Made by a program: the position numbers and the translations under genes. Under the pieces are notes generated by a model. The model was given only the letters and a program-made list of their open reading frames with translations, ran no database searches and was not told where the DNA came from. A stretch of DNA of 51,928 bases from Lachnospiraceae bacterium (GTDB taxonomy: Bacteria; Bacillota; Clostridia; Lachnospirales; Lachnospiraceae), in the NCBI GenBank assembly GCA_016287675.1, contig JAEFAR010000014.1, forward strand, positions 1-51,928, written 5' to 3'. Shown here piece after piece: positions 18,027-25,550 of this stretch; within the stretch, counting starts at the first letter, position 1, and each line of letters starts with the position of its first letter.

Positions 18027-21000
18027 TCACATGTACAGTATCGCATTCTGGTGGGTGTTATCAATTGCCAGCACCTTTTTAAAGCACTCTGTCGCTTTTT
18101 CTTTATTTTTAAGCCCCAGATTTGCCAGTCCCATGAGGTAGTGGCAGTGGGCCTCGTTCTTTGCGTTCATGTCTGCATCAAAAACGCTCATGTCAGGCAT
18201 AGAAACTGCAAAGTAGTCCATTTTGAACACATCGTGAAGATGCTGTTCACCGTAATCCATAAGCCTGTAGAAACGCGCATTGGCGGCCTTCTTATCTCCC
18301 AGTTTTTCCTTCGCAAGTCCCTGGTACAGGATCATGTCCGCCGGCTGATCGTAGTAGTACATCATGCCTGCAACTTCCATAGCGCCGAGGGTAGCCTTCT
18401 CAAAGCATTCCGCTGCCTCTTCTTTTCTGCCTTCCCGCTCATAGACCAGGCCCAGAGTGTAATAGATGTGATTGTCCTTTGTGCCTTCCAGCTTGCCTTC
18501 ACCCAGGTTTTCGGGGTAAGAGACCGCTTCTTTTAGAAGTCGCTCCGCTTCCTTTGTGTCCCCTGCCGCAAGCTTTTCCTTCGCCATCTGCAAAAGGCAG
18601 ACCTTAAACTGAGCGGTGATCTTTCCCTCCGCTCCTTCCCAGGTCTGAAAAGAGTGACCGGTTATGCGTTCATATGCTTCCCCGTACATTCCCAGGCTGT
18701 TAAGCAGCGTCACGTATTCCGTGTAAAGATCGTCTCGCTTTTCAATGAGTCCGATGTGGGCTTTAAATCCCGCAAGCCTTTCTTCAAGGCTAACACCCAG
18801 TTTTTGATACAGCTGATCCAGTTCCAGAAACACTCTTGCATCGGTTTCATCCAGCGCAAAGGCCCTTTCCATGCACTTTCTCGCTTTTTCTTTATCATTT
18901 CTCTTGTTATAGTACGCAACCGAAAGATTTCTGAGTAACGTAGGATAAGTGTCGTCCAGATCAAGCGACTTCTCCCAGAGTTCGATCGCTCTGTCGTACT
19001 GCAGTTTGTCGTAGAACAGGCATCCGAGATAGTAAGGTGCCTTTGCTCCCTCGGGATCCGCATTCATCGCTTCCGTAAGGACCGAAATGTCCTCGAGCTT
19101 GTTCGGGAAACAATAGGCAGGATCGCACTTTTCCGCTGCCTTAAAGCTTTTTGTGCTCTCCGCATCCTTTCCCGCCTTTTTAAGATACGCCCCCTTGTAA
19201 TACAGGATCAAAGGATGCTCCTTCGGGCATATGCCCAGCGCACCCACCGCTTCTTCGTACAGGCCCCACTCTGCCAGATCCCTTGCGATGTTTAAAAAGA
19301 TCTCGGGATCTCCCCCCGTTAGACCGATGAGATCCTCCAAAAGGGGCTTCCTGTCTTTCTCATCCGCCGCGGAAAGCCTTAAGTAAAGGGAAACATAGTC
19401 AAACGCATCCAGATCGAGGTTTTCCCGGATCCACGCATTCGCTTCCTCTTTTCTTCCCGTTTTCAAAAGTATCGCCGCTTTCAGACCTCTTGCTTTAATA
19501 CTGTGAGCATTCTTGACAAGAGCCTTTTCGATAAACTCCAAGGCCTCGTCAAGAACGTTCTTTCTCACAGCTACGGCCGATAGATAGTAAAAGGACATTT
19601 CCCTGAGTTCATTCACCCAGGTTGCCTTATAAAAAGCATCGTAAGCATCTTCGAATCTCTCCTGTGCGAACAGTGCCAGACCCAGATTGTAATAGGGCTC
19701 GGAATCATAGGGATTCGGATGCATGAGAGTAAGTCGTTTCAATGCGCGTCTGAAGTACTTTTCGCTCTCTTCGAAACAGCCGCGTCTAAGGAGCAGTAGA
19801 CCGTAGGCATTGTTGATCCTCGTGTCGTCGGGATCACGCTTCAGTCCCTCAAGATAGTAAGGATCCGGAAGCCATGTGGCGTGTCTGTACTGCTCTATAT
19901 GCTGTCCGGTAAGGTACAGTTCCTCATTTGTCATGATCTCCTGCGGCTCTTTGGCGGCTTTTGCCGGCTCCGCAAGAACAGGTATCCCCTGATCCTTCGG
20001 CTGATAGGAGATCAGCTCCCTCTTTCCGGAACGGACCGAGACCTTCACCTTGTATTCATCGGTAACATCAAGATCCAGCTCTTTCTCGTAGACTTCAGTC
20101 GGAGAAAGCTTTGTATCTTCCCTGTAGATCTCTTTTTTGTCGTAAGTCACAACAATAGTCGCATCGATGGGGGAAGTGCCATAGGCGCAGACATATAGTT
20201 TCCCGCCCCTCTTCTCCGTGTTCAGCACACAGTCCACAGAGGCGTTCTTTACGTATCCCACCTGTTTGTAGGGCATAAAGTATTGCTTAAACACCTTTTC
20301 TTCATAGGGCTTTAGCCATGAAAAATCCGGCTGATTGTCGCAGTACATGCCCGTCATCAGCTCAATGTAGGGTCCGTCCTCATCCGTAAGGTTTCTGTCC
20401 CATGCCTTTCCGAAGTCGCCGCAGCCCCAGGTCCACTGCTTCTTTCCGGGCGATACATGGTGATCCGCCACGTGCAGAAGTCCTGCTTTCTTTTGATAAT
20501 CGTATCCTCCCACAAAGTTGTAGTCGGATCTTTCAGCCATATATGATGTGGGTACGGGGATATTCTTGTATCTCGAAATGTCCACGCCCTCACTGTAATC
20601 GTATTTGTAGTATTCACCCGTTGCTATCGGAAATCTTGAAACCGCCCTCTTTCCATGGTCGTAGACGCTGTGAACGTCGGGCGGGAAAACAGACTGGGTG
20701 TAGTCGTTCACCGAAACCGCAGGATTTGCCCACCACAAAAAAGTCTGCGGTAGAGGCGTCCTGTTGTAAAGCTGCCCCATGATCTCGATATATGCCTTGT
20801 CGGGGTAGAGAGTGATCTTCGTGAGCTCCTTCGTTCCATACATCCTGTCCACATCCCCCAAAAGTACGGACCTGCTTCCGTCACTGTTTTCCGCAAGTCT
20901 GTAGTTTACAGGCATATAGGTCGTCGGCCTGTGGTGCTGAGGCCAGTTGAACTCTATGCCTCCGCTGATCCAGGGTCCAGTGAGTCCCACAAGTGCAGGC

Positions 21001-21299
21001 TTTATCACATGGTTGTAGTAAACAAAGTCGTAACCGTTTGTCTTGTCGTAGGCTCTTTGTATGCGCCCTCCAAGCTCGGGAAGGATCATGACCTTCAGAT
21101 AGTCGTTTTCCAGCCACAGCGCTTTCCATGCCTTGTCCGTCTTTATCCTGCTGATCTCGTTTGTCGAGGGGTAGGGGTAGATCTTTCCCGAACTTCCCTG
21201 ATATACTCTTTTTTCAAGGAACATCGGATTTTTGTCCGGCGCTCCCACCTCGTAGGTCGGGATCACCACCGATTCTTCCCAAACTTTTACTTCGCTCAT
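18027..21299 (-). CDS. DUF5107 domain protein with long TPR region
   Basis: 1090 residues. The N-terminal ~340 residues carry the DUF5107 signature (for example LPELGGRIQRAYDKTNGYDF and GGIEFNWPQHHRP), a beta-sandwich resembling galactose-mutarotase/glycosidase-like folds. The rest (about 450-1090) is a long run of tetratricopeptide-type helical repeats such as YNLGLALFAQERFEDAYDAF. There is no signal peptide, so it is probably cytosolic. I start at 21299 because AAAGGAG lies 9 bp upstream. In this family the neighbours are often carbohydrate regulators, and an AraC gene is divergent here. Substrate and activity are unknown. Confidence 0.82.
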   Translation of the reverse strand: MSEVKVWEESVVIPTYEVGAPDKNPMFLEKRVYQGSSGKIYPYPSTNEISRIKTDKAWKALWLENDYLKVMILPELGGRIQRAYDKTNGYDFVYYNHVIKPALVGLTGPWISGGIEFNWPQHHRPTTYMPVNYRLAENSDGSRSVLLGDVDRMYGTKELTKITLYPDKAYIEIMGQLYNRTPLPQTFLWWANPAVSVNDYTQSVFPPDVHSVYDHGKRAVSRFPIATGEYYKYDYSEGVDISRYKNIPVPTSYMAERSDYNFVGGYDYQKKAGLLHVADHHVSPGKKQWTWGCGDFGKAWDRNLTDEDGPYIELMTGMYCDNQPDFSWLKPYEEKVFKQYFMPYKQVGYVKNASVDCVLNTEKRGGKLYVCAYGTSPIDATIVVTYDKKEIYREDTKLSPTEVYEKELDLDVTDEYKVKVSVRSGKRELISYQPKDQGIPVLAEPAKAAKEPQEIMTNEELYLTGQHIEQYRHATWLPDPYYLEGLKRDPDDTRINNAYGLLLLRRGCFEESEKYFRRALKRLTLMHPNPYDSEPYYNLGLALFAQERFEDAYDAFYKATWVNELREMSFYYLSAVAVRKNVLDEALEFIEKALVKNAHSIKARGLKAAILLKTGRKEEANAWIRENLDLDAFDYVSLYLRLSAADEKDRKPLLEDLIGLTGGDPEIFLNIARDLAEWGLYEEAVGALGICPKEHPLILYYKGAYLKKAGKDAESTKSFKAAEKCDPAYCFPNKLEDISVLTEAMNADPEGAKAPYYLGCLFYDKLQYDRAIELWEKSLDLDDTYPTLLRNLSVAYYNKRNDKEKARKCMERAFALDETDARVFLELDQLYQKLGVSLEERLAGFKAHIGLIEKRDDLYTEYVTLLNSLGMYGEAYERITGHSFQTWEGAEGKITAQFKVCLLQMAKEKLAAGDTKEAERLLKEAVSYPENLGEGKLEGTKDNHIYYTLGLVYEREGRKEEAAECFEKATLGAMEVAGMMYYYDQPADMILYQGLAKEKLGDKKAANARFYRLMDYGEQHLHDVFKMDYFAVSMPDMSVFDADMNAKNEAHCHYLMGLANLGLKNKEKATECFKKVLAIDNTHQNAILYM

Positions 21300-21417
21300 T
21301 TCCTGTTTCTCCTTTTGAGCCCGCGGGGACGGGGTTAGGGCTTCAAATATCATTTTAGTGCTATGCACGTTTTCTGTTCAACTGTATAATATCACCGCTG
21401 TTTTCAAGTTTCATAAT

Positions 21418-21463
21418 CATATGTTGCTATTTAAATGTTAAAATATTGCTTTCGAAACATATG
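21418..21463. promoter_or_regulatory. Inverted pair of CATATGTT sites between divergent genes
   Basis: CATATGTT (21418-21425) and its exact complement AACATATG (21456-21463) lie in inverted orientation, with centres 38 bp apart, in the 185-bp gap shared by the AraC and DUF5107 genes. The spacing and place fit AraC-dimer half-sites. The minus-strand -10 (TATTAT with TGA before it) for the DUF5107 gene is close by. Confidence 0.45.
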
Positions 21464-21472
21464 CCTGTGTGA

Positions 21473-21478
21473 TAGAAT
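21473..21478 (+). promoter_or_regulatory. Extended -10 element of the araC-type gene
   Basis: TGATAGAAT places the -10 hexamer only 6 bp before the ATG at 21485, so transcription would start at or near the initiation codon. A weak -35 (TTTCGA) lies 17 bp upstream. No Shine-Dalgarno sequence is visible. Confidence 0.45.
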
Positions 21479-21484
21479 AAGATC

Positions 21485-22354
21485 ATGAGAACCATAATCC
21501 CTTACAGCAATTTAAAAAAAGACTCCTGGGCCGAGGATTTCACCCCGTCCAAGGAAGTCAGACAAAAAAATATGTTTGTTCAGTGCATGGGGCATTACAA
21601 GGCTCTGCCCGGATACGGCGTTTTTGACAGGAGCCGCCTTAAGAGTTTCCTTCTCCTCTACACCACGCACGGAGAGGGCTGCATCAGGTACCTGGATAAA
21701 GAGATCGTCTTAAAGCCCGGTTCCGCCACCCTGATCGACTGCATGCTGCCTCATTCCTACTTCTGTTCCCCGGACTGCATCTGGGAATTCAGGTGGATCC
21801 ATTTTTCGGGCGCGTGCATAGACGGTTACATCAGCGATTTTCTGGATAACTGGGGCGAGGCTCCGCTTACTGCGGGCACCCGGTTCTTTAAGGAAGTTTA
21901 CGATTTCGCTTCCCGGAACGACCCCATCTCTTTTATCGAGTGTTCCACCATGCTGATGGATCTGTGCTCCAAGATGCTGATCCATGTTATCGGAAGCAGC
22001 GAAGCTTCCTCAAAGCCCCTTTCTCCCGTTGTGAGCAGTGCTATCCAGATCATCGAAGAAGAATTTAAATCCGATCTCGACCTGTCAGGCGTCTGCGAAA
22101 GGCTTTCCGTCAGCAAGTTCTACTTTTTACGGACTTTCAGGCAGCAGACCGGTTTCACCCCGAACGACTACCTGATCACAGTGCGGCTCAATCACGCCAA
22201 GTCGCTTCTTAGAAGCACTTCCATGACCATTGAAGATATCGCGCTGGAGTGCGGCTTTTCCACCGCGTCCTACTTTATCCGGGTTTTTAAAAAGCACGAG
22301 GCGGTGACACCCCTCCACTATCGTAAGTACTTCCTGCAAAGTCTCGCGGAGTGA
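21485..22354 (+). CDS. AraC-family transcriptional regulator
   Basis: 289 residues: an N-terminal cupin-like ligand-binding domain (about 20-150) and a C-terminal double helix-turn-helix domain (about 185-285) with typical motifs LSVSKFYFLRTFRQQTGFTP and IALECGFSTASYFIRVFKK. It probably senses a sugar or related ligand and controls the divergent DUF5107/TPR gene through the paired CATATGTT sites. The gene ends 20 bp from the convergent DUF2442-HTH gene, with no clear terminator in between. Confidence 0.9.
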   Translation: MRTIIPYSNLKKDSWAEDFTPSKEVRQKNMFVQCMGHYKALPGYGVFDRSRLKSFLLLYTTHGEGCIRYLDKEIVLKPGSATLIDCMLPHSYFCSPDCIWEFRWIHFSGACIDGYISDFLDNWGEAPLTAGTRFFKEVYDFASRNDPISFIECSTMLMDLCSKMLIHVIGSSEASSKPLSPVVSSAIQIIEEEFKSDLDLSGVCERLSVSKFYFLRTFRQQTGFTPNDYLITVRLNHAKSLLRSTSMTIEDIALECGFSTASYFIRVFKKHEAVTPLHYRKYFLQSLAE

Positions 22355-22374
22355 CACCATAACCCAAAGGATCA

Positions 22375-23169
22375 TCACCATCCTGTTTTCAGGACATCTT
22401 CTTTAAGATACAGGTTGCCCATTACATTTTCTTTTACAGGAATCAGGTCCTTTTGCTTTGCAAGATAGGAAACATTCTGCCTTGAACATGAGAGAAGAGT
22501 ACAAACATCTTTTGTATCAAGGACATTTCCCTTAAGGAAATCCAGGAAATCAGATCTTTTTACACCCATGTCCTCACCAAAGGAATAAAGTATCGACGCC
22601 GGAACATCAATGGAGTCATTAAAAGTAACATAATAACCTCCCGAACCAAGGGTCGCTGAAAGGAAGAGTTCTCTGTTCTTTACAACCTTTTTGGTTTCTT
22701 CCGATGCTATCTTTTTCAGATCGACACGTTTCACCCTGTCATCCGCAAAAAAACACACCAGCTCGTTATCCCCTGTCGGAAACATGCTCACAAGATTTTT
22801 TTCTTCCCTTTTTCGCACAAACTCCGGAAGAACCTTTACCTTTTTTATCCTTAAACTGTCCTGAGAACATCTTCCTTCAGATATCTCCAGAAACTTCATT
22901 TCATCGTATTCATTCAGTCTGTGATTAGCGAGGATCTCTCTGATGTTCTGCCTCGTGGGGGGAATAACCCGTTCTCGCACCCAAAGCAGGCTGAGTTCCC
23001 TTGAAACCGTAAAGTTCCCCTGCCTTACCTGATTTGAAAAAAGCAATGGCGCGCTCCACTCATCGAGATCATCCTCAAGTTCTGTTATAAAGTTCTTTTC
23101 CTTTTCGTAATAAAGCAGAACCCCTATCCTGCGGGAATTCTCTTCATTTACGATCTCATAGCTTTTCAT
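22375..23169 (-). CDS. DUF2442-like protein with C-terminal helix-turn-helix, partner of HipA-like kinase
   Basis: 264 residues in three parts. Residues 1-105 are a conserved-looking but unrecognised domain with RVIPPTRQNIREIL. Residues about 108-195 fit the DUF2442 pattern (LVCFFADDRVKRVDLKK, then GGYYVTFNDSIDVPASILY). Residues about 217-260 look like an excisionase/MerR-type helix-turn-helix (VCTLLSCSRQNVSYLAKQ). The start overlaps the kinase gene by 14 bp, so the two are translationally coupled. It may be the DNA-binding antitoxin/autoregulator that acts on the palindromes at 23990-24055. Function is inferred from context only. Confidence 0.68.
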   Translation of the reverse strand: MKSYEIVNEENSRRIGVLLYYEKEKNFITELEDDLDEWSAPLLFSNQVRQGNFTVSRELSLLWVRERVIPPTRQNIREILANHRLNEYDEMKFLEISEGRCSQDSLRIKKVKVLPEFVRKREEKNLVSMFPTGDNELVCFFADDRVKRVDLKKIASEETKKVVKNRELFLSATLGSGGYYVTFNDSIDVPASILYSFGEDMGVKRSDFLDFLKGNVLDTKDVCTLLSCSRQNVSYLAKQKDLIPVKENVMGNLYLKEDVLKTGW

Positions 23170-23974
23170 ATATCTTGTACCTCTTAAAGATCATCTCCCA
23201 GATCTTTGTCCTGAACGTTTCGGAAAGCACAGCCTCAAGATCTTTAAAGAGAAGTTCTCTGTGTTCCTCTTTCAGCTCATTTTTAAACACTTCCTTTTTA
23301 TTTCCGATCAGCAAAAGATTTTCATAGACGGAACGGCTGCCAATAAAATTCTGACATGGTCTATCCTCAAGGACGTCGAAGTTTTCTGCTTCTTCGTCAT
23401 TCTTACAGTTAAAGAGAAGCGACACCCCATGATCGAACAGAGGCGCGATTCTTAGACTTTTCCTTCGAGAATCCCGCAAAACTTCAATGTTTGCCCCGTG
23501 CCTGTCGCGGTTCAGGATCAGATAGTCCACCGCCAGCATAGTGTCTATATAATTCTTCCATCCCATCCGCACACAGAAGTCATATCTTCCTTCCCCCTTT
23601 TCCGCATTTGCCACAAAGAAATCATCCAACGCAGCCTTGCTCTCTCCGGGCCTTTTAAAGTCCTTCGACGAGCATATATATGCCGAATACTCTTTTCCTT
23701 CTATTTCCACCAGAGCATTTATCAATTCATAATGAATGTGCTCCACGCCAAGGATGTCGAGGAGCCTGTCAACGATCAATTCGTTAACGCATTCATGCCC
23801 CACAACACCGTTGACTTGATCATAATTTGATAGCTTGTAGTATTTTTTTACCCCGCCAAGAACAGATTCAGCTTTAAGAAAGGTCCCCGCTGTCCCGCTT
23901 GAACGCCTGATGTGTGACCATTTTAAAAAGGTCATATCCTGTTTTTCTGTAATGACTTTGCTATATTCTTCCAT
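23156..23974 (-). CDS. HipA-like serine/threonine kinase, compact form
   Basis: 272 residues, much shorter than HipA toxins (~440). Kinase residues are all visible: ATP-binding Lys in YYKLSNY (K47), Glu in GHECVNEL, catalytic loop NRDRHGAN (D157, N162) and the metal Asp in APLFDHGVS (D181). An active protein kinase is therefore expected. The HipA N-terminal subdomain is missing; the unrelated-looking N-terminal part of the downstream protein may replace it. GGAG lies 7 bp before the ATG. The gene is first in a two-gene operon under a consensus promoter embedded in two dyads. Toxin of a toxin-antitoxin pair or CtkA-like signalling kinase are the main options. Confidence 0.78.
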   Translation of the reverse strand: MEEYSKVITEKQDMTFLKWSHIRRSSGTAGTFLKAESVLGGVKKYYKLSNYDQVNGVVGHECVNELIVDRLLDILGVEHIHYELINALVEIEGKEYSAYICSSKDFKRPGESKAALDDFFVANAEKGEGRYDFCVRMGWKNYIDTMLAVDYLILNRDRHGANIEVLRDSRRKSLRIAPLFDHGVSLLFNCKNDEEAENFDVLEDRPCQNFIGSRSVYENLLLIGNKKEVFKNELKEEHRELLFKDLEAVLSETFRTKIWEMIFKRYKIYEKL

Positions 23975-23989
23975 GGTTTGTCTCCATTT

Positions 23990-24009
23990 TATTTGACGGT
24001 CGTCAAATA
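23990..24009. promoter_or_regulatory. Operator 1 of the HipA-like operon
   Basis: TATTTGACG-GT-CGTCAAATA: a perfect inverted repeat except for the two central bases. It lies just after the predicted transcription start and just before the Shine-Dalgarno sequence of the kinase gene. Its centre is 42 bp, four helical turns, from that of operator 2. Confidence 0.75.
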
Positions 24010-24019
24010 TTCTCCACGT

Positions 24020-24048
24020 ATTATAGCATTTTATTTGACGATCGTCAA
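24020..24048 (-). promoter_or_regulatory. Consensus promoter of the HipA-like operon
   Basis: Minus strand TTGACG (24043-24048), 17-bp spacer, TATAAT (24020-24025). The -35 hexamer is part of the operator 2 palindrome. Predicted start is near 24013. Confidence 0.8.
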
Positions 24049-24055
24049 ATAAAAT
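24028..24055. promoter_or_regulatory. Operator 2 of the HipA-like operon, 28-bp perfect palindrome
   Basis: A perfect 28-bp palindrome whose core ATTTGACGATCGTCAAAT (24033-24050) matches operator 1. It covers the -35 box, so binding here should block RNA polymerase. A pair of sites on the same DNA face suggests cooperative binding or a bridging complex. Confidence 0.78.
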
Positions 24056-24056
24056 A

Positions 24057-24080
24057 GCTCTCCGGTTTTATCCGAAGAGC
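24057..24080 (-). terminator. Hairpin after the DUF3021 gene
   Basis: GCTCTcCGG (24057-24065) pairs with CCGaAGAGC (24072-24080). The minus strand continues TATTTTATTT, a weak terminator tail that merges with operator 2 of the HipA-like operon. Confidence 0.5.
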
Positions 24081-24100
24081 GTTGATTCTTTTTTGATCTA

Positions 24101-24523
24101 TTACCTCATGGACCTGATCTTCTCATTCATCTTTTTAGCCTGATTGTTGTAATAGATCTTAAAGATGAACCAGATGGCAAATGCCAATGCGATCTGACAC
24201 GCCACTATTATGCACTTTAATGCGAGGGATGTTTCGTTTCCGAGCCAGCCCACGTTAAAAGCTACTATGGTGTAGACAATACATCCCACTCCCATGTGGA
24301 TCAGCACTTTCACGGGATAGGAAAGCTTTTCGCTGTTGTAAACAACGGAAGGCGCTCCGAAACCGATGCCACAGATCAGACAGCCTATGATCATCTTTGT
24401 CATCTGATAGTTCTGAAGACTGAAATCTCCTCTTTCCACTATGTCAAACACCATGCAGACCACTGCAAATATGCACAAAGAAAGAGCGATTCCCTGAAAC
24501 GAGCCTTTAATAATTCCTTTCAT
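24101..24523 (-). CDS. DUF3021-family membrane protein
   Basis: 140 residues with four predicted membrane helices (about 10-27, 43-62, 72-92, 100-122) and a basic C-terminal tail. The helix order, the PVKVLIHMGVGCIVY segment and the position directly behind a LytTR gene match the DUF3021 family. Such proteins are commonly co-encoded with LytTR regulators and thought to modulate them from the membrane; no activity has been visible from sequence. The gap to the LytTR gene is 16 bp, so they form one operon. Confidence 0.78.
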   Translation of the reverse strand: MKGIIKGSFQGIALSLCIFAVVCMVFDIVERGDFSLQNYQMTKMIIGCLICGIGFGAPSVVYNSEKLSYPVKVLIHMGVGCIVYTIVAFNVGWLGNETSLALKCIIVACQIALAFAIWFIFKIYYNNQAKKMNEKIRSMR

Positions 24524-24539
24524 ACCTGACCTCCTTATT

Positions 24540-24977
24540 TTACAATCCGAGATACTTCTTAAAAGCAGGCAAATACGTCCGCGTCACGTAATCACTGCAT
24601 CCGTTTTTAAGCTTCAAAAGGTAGGAACATCCAAAACTCGCTTCGATACTGTCCATGCAGGAAAGGTTTATGATCGTGGATTTTGAGATCTGCATAAACT
24701 GGTTTCCCAACTGCCGGCTGAGTTCATACAGTCTCTTTTTCGAACGATACTGCTGCTTTTCCCCGTAAATGATGGTATCTCCGTTTTCAACCCTGACCAT
24801 AAAGATCTCCACCGGCTTAAGGATCACGATGTCCTCTTCATTTCTGAAGGCAGTGACGGGAGTTTCCGTGGTCCCGAACACTTCCAGGATCCTCTGTATC
24901 TCCTCCGTAACCCTGTCCGTGTGTATCACTGCATACGGTTCCTTAAACTCGGGCGAAACATCTAAACTGACCTTCAT
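24540..24977 (-). CDS. LytTR-domain DNA-binding regulator
   Basis: 145 residues. A short N-terminal region (1-45) precedes a LytTR DNA-binding domain (about 48-145) with the strands IFMVRVENGDTIIYG and the helix/loop FMQISKSTIINLSCMDSIE. There is no receiver domain, so it is not a classical response regulator. I start at 24977, where GGAGA lies 8 bp upstream; a longer frame to 25130 would run across the regulatory site. It is first in an operon with the DUF3021 gene. The 21-bp-phased direct repeats at 25053-25092 are the expected type of LytTR target and imply autoregulation. Confidence 0.82.
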   Translation of the reverse strand: MKVSLDVSPEFKEPYAVIHTDRVTEEIQRILEVFGTTETPVTAFRNEEDIVILKPVEIFMVRVENGDTIIYGEKQQYRSKKRLYELSRQLGNQFMQISKSTIINLSCMDSIEASFGCSYLLKLKNGCSDYVTRTYLPAFKKYLGL

Positions 24978-25039
24978 TTTGAATCTCCTTCCTCTTTTGC
25001 TTTCCGACATGTGCATAATACAATATAAAGCATATTTTG

Positions 25040-25045
25040 TCTCAA
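25040..25045 (-). promoter_or_regulatory. Candidate -35 of the LytTR-DUF3021 operon
   Basis: Minus strand TTGAGA with TGTATT 17 bp downstream. The LytTR-like direct repeats begin 7 bp upstream of this -35, the usual place for a class II activator site. Confidence 0.35.
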
Positions 25046-25052
25046 CAATCAA

Positions 25053-25092
25053 GGTAAGTGGCAAAAATCGAGGGGTGAGTGACAAAAAATGA
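25053..25092. promoter_or_regulatory. LytTR-type direct-repeat site A
   Basis: GGTAAGTGGCAAAAA (25053-25067) and GGTGAGTGACAAAAA (25074-25088) repeat with a period of exactly 21 bp. LytTR proteins are known to bind two short direct repeats about two helical turns apart. The same arrangement, followed by the same AAACCCATA-like tail, recurs at 27127-27170. Confidence 0.62.
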
Positions 25093-25144
25093 ACCCATAC
25101 TCCCGTCCCCAACGCTATTAAGTTAAGCATCTATTCTGCCTCGT

Positions 25145-25176
25145 TTTTAAACCTATCGAATTCGATAGGTTTAAAA
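25145..25176. repeat. 32-bp perfect palindrome
   Basis: A perfect palindrome of 32 bp centred at 25160/25161; its core is AACCTATCGAATTCGATAGGTT. It lies in the 573-bp stretch without a gene between the LytTR gene and the ATPase gene. The rest of that stretch is AT-rich, with degenerate copies of GTTACTCTTGCAAA (25274, 25352, 25382). The palindrome may be an operator, or the terminator/scar of an inserted module. Confidence 0.6.
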
Positions 25177-25434
25177 TTGGGAACTCAATTGAAATTTTAA
25201 ATTCCAGTTCCAAGATTTGATGTTACCTTACCACATCGTAAACCTTGATTTCAAGGCATTTGTAAAACTAAATGCTACCCTTGCAATAGAAACTTCCGAT
25301 TTGGGCCGTTTTTGCAAAACTTAATTCTGTTTTCAAGGTGCGATTTTTGGAGTTACTCTTGCAAAAAACGGCTCACAAGAAGTTACTCTTACAAACAGGA
25401 AGTAAAAATCCCTATTCAGCCCCAGAGGGCATTT

Positions 25435-25526
25435 TTGTTTTTTTCTATAGTAAAATATTTGATATCGTAGTATTTTTCTATAGAAAAATATTGACACCAT
25501 TGTGTTTTTTCTATAGAATAATATTG
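25435..25526. repeat. Three 33-bp-phased palindromic iterons upstream of the ATPase
   Basis: Three copies of a TTTTTCTATAGAAAAATATT-type palindrome have CTATAG centres at 25445-25450, 25478-25483 and 25511-25516, exactly 33 bp apart (about three helical turns). The middle copy, TATTTTTCTATAGAAAAATA, is a perfect 20-bp palindrome. They surround the predicted promoter of the ATPase gene and so look like an operator array for autoregulation. Confidence 0.68.
25491..25519 (+). promoter_or_regulatory. Promoter of the DUF4143-type ATPase gene
   Basis: TTGACA (25491-25496), 17-bp spacer, TAGAAT (25514-25519). The -10 overlaps the third CTATAG iteron. Confidence 0.65.
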
Positions 25527-25550
25527 TCTTTATCACGAAAGGAGCTTAAC

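Noticed and set aside
25338-25550. N-terminal extension of the ATPase through the iterons
   Set aside because: The 33-bp iterons translate as repeated FFYRK-like peptides on both strands because they are palindromic; the ATG at 25551 has AAAGGAG and a promoter lies inside the extension.
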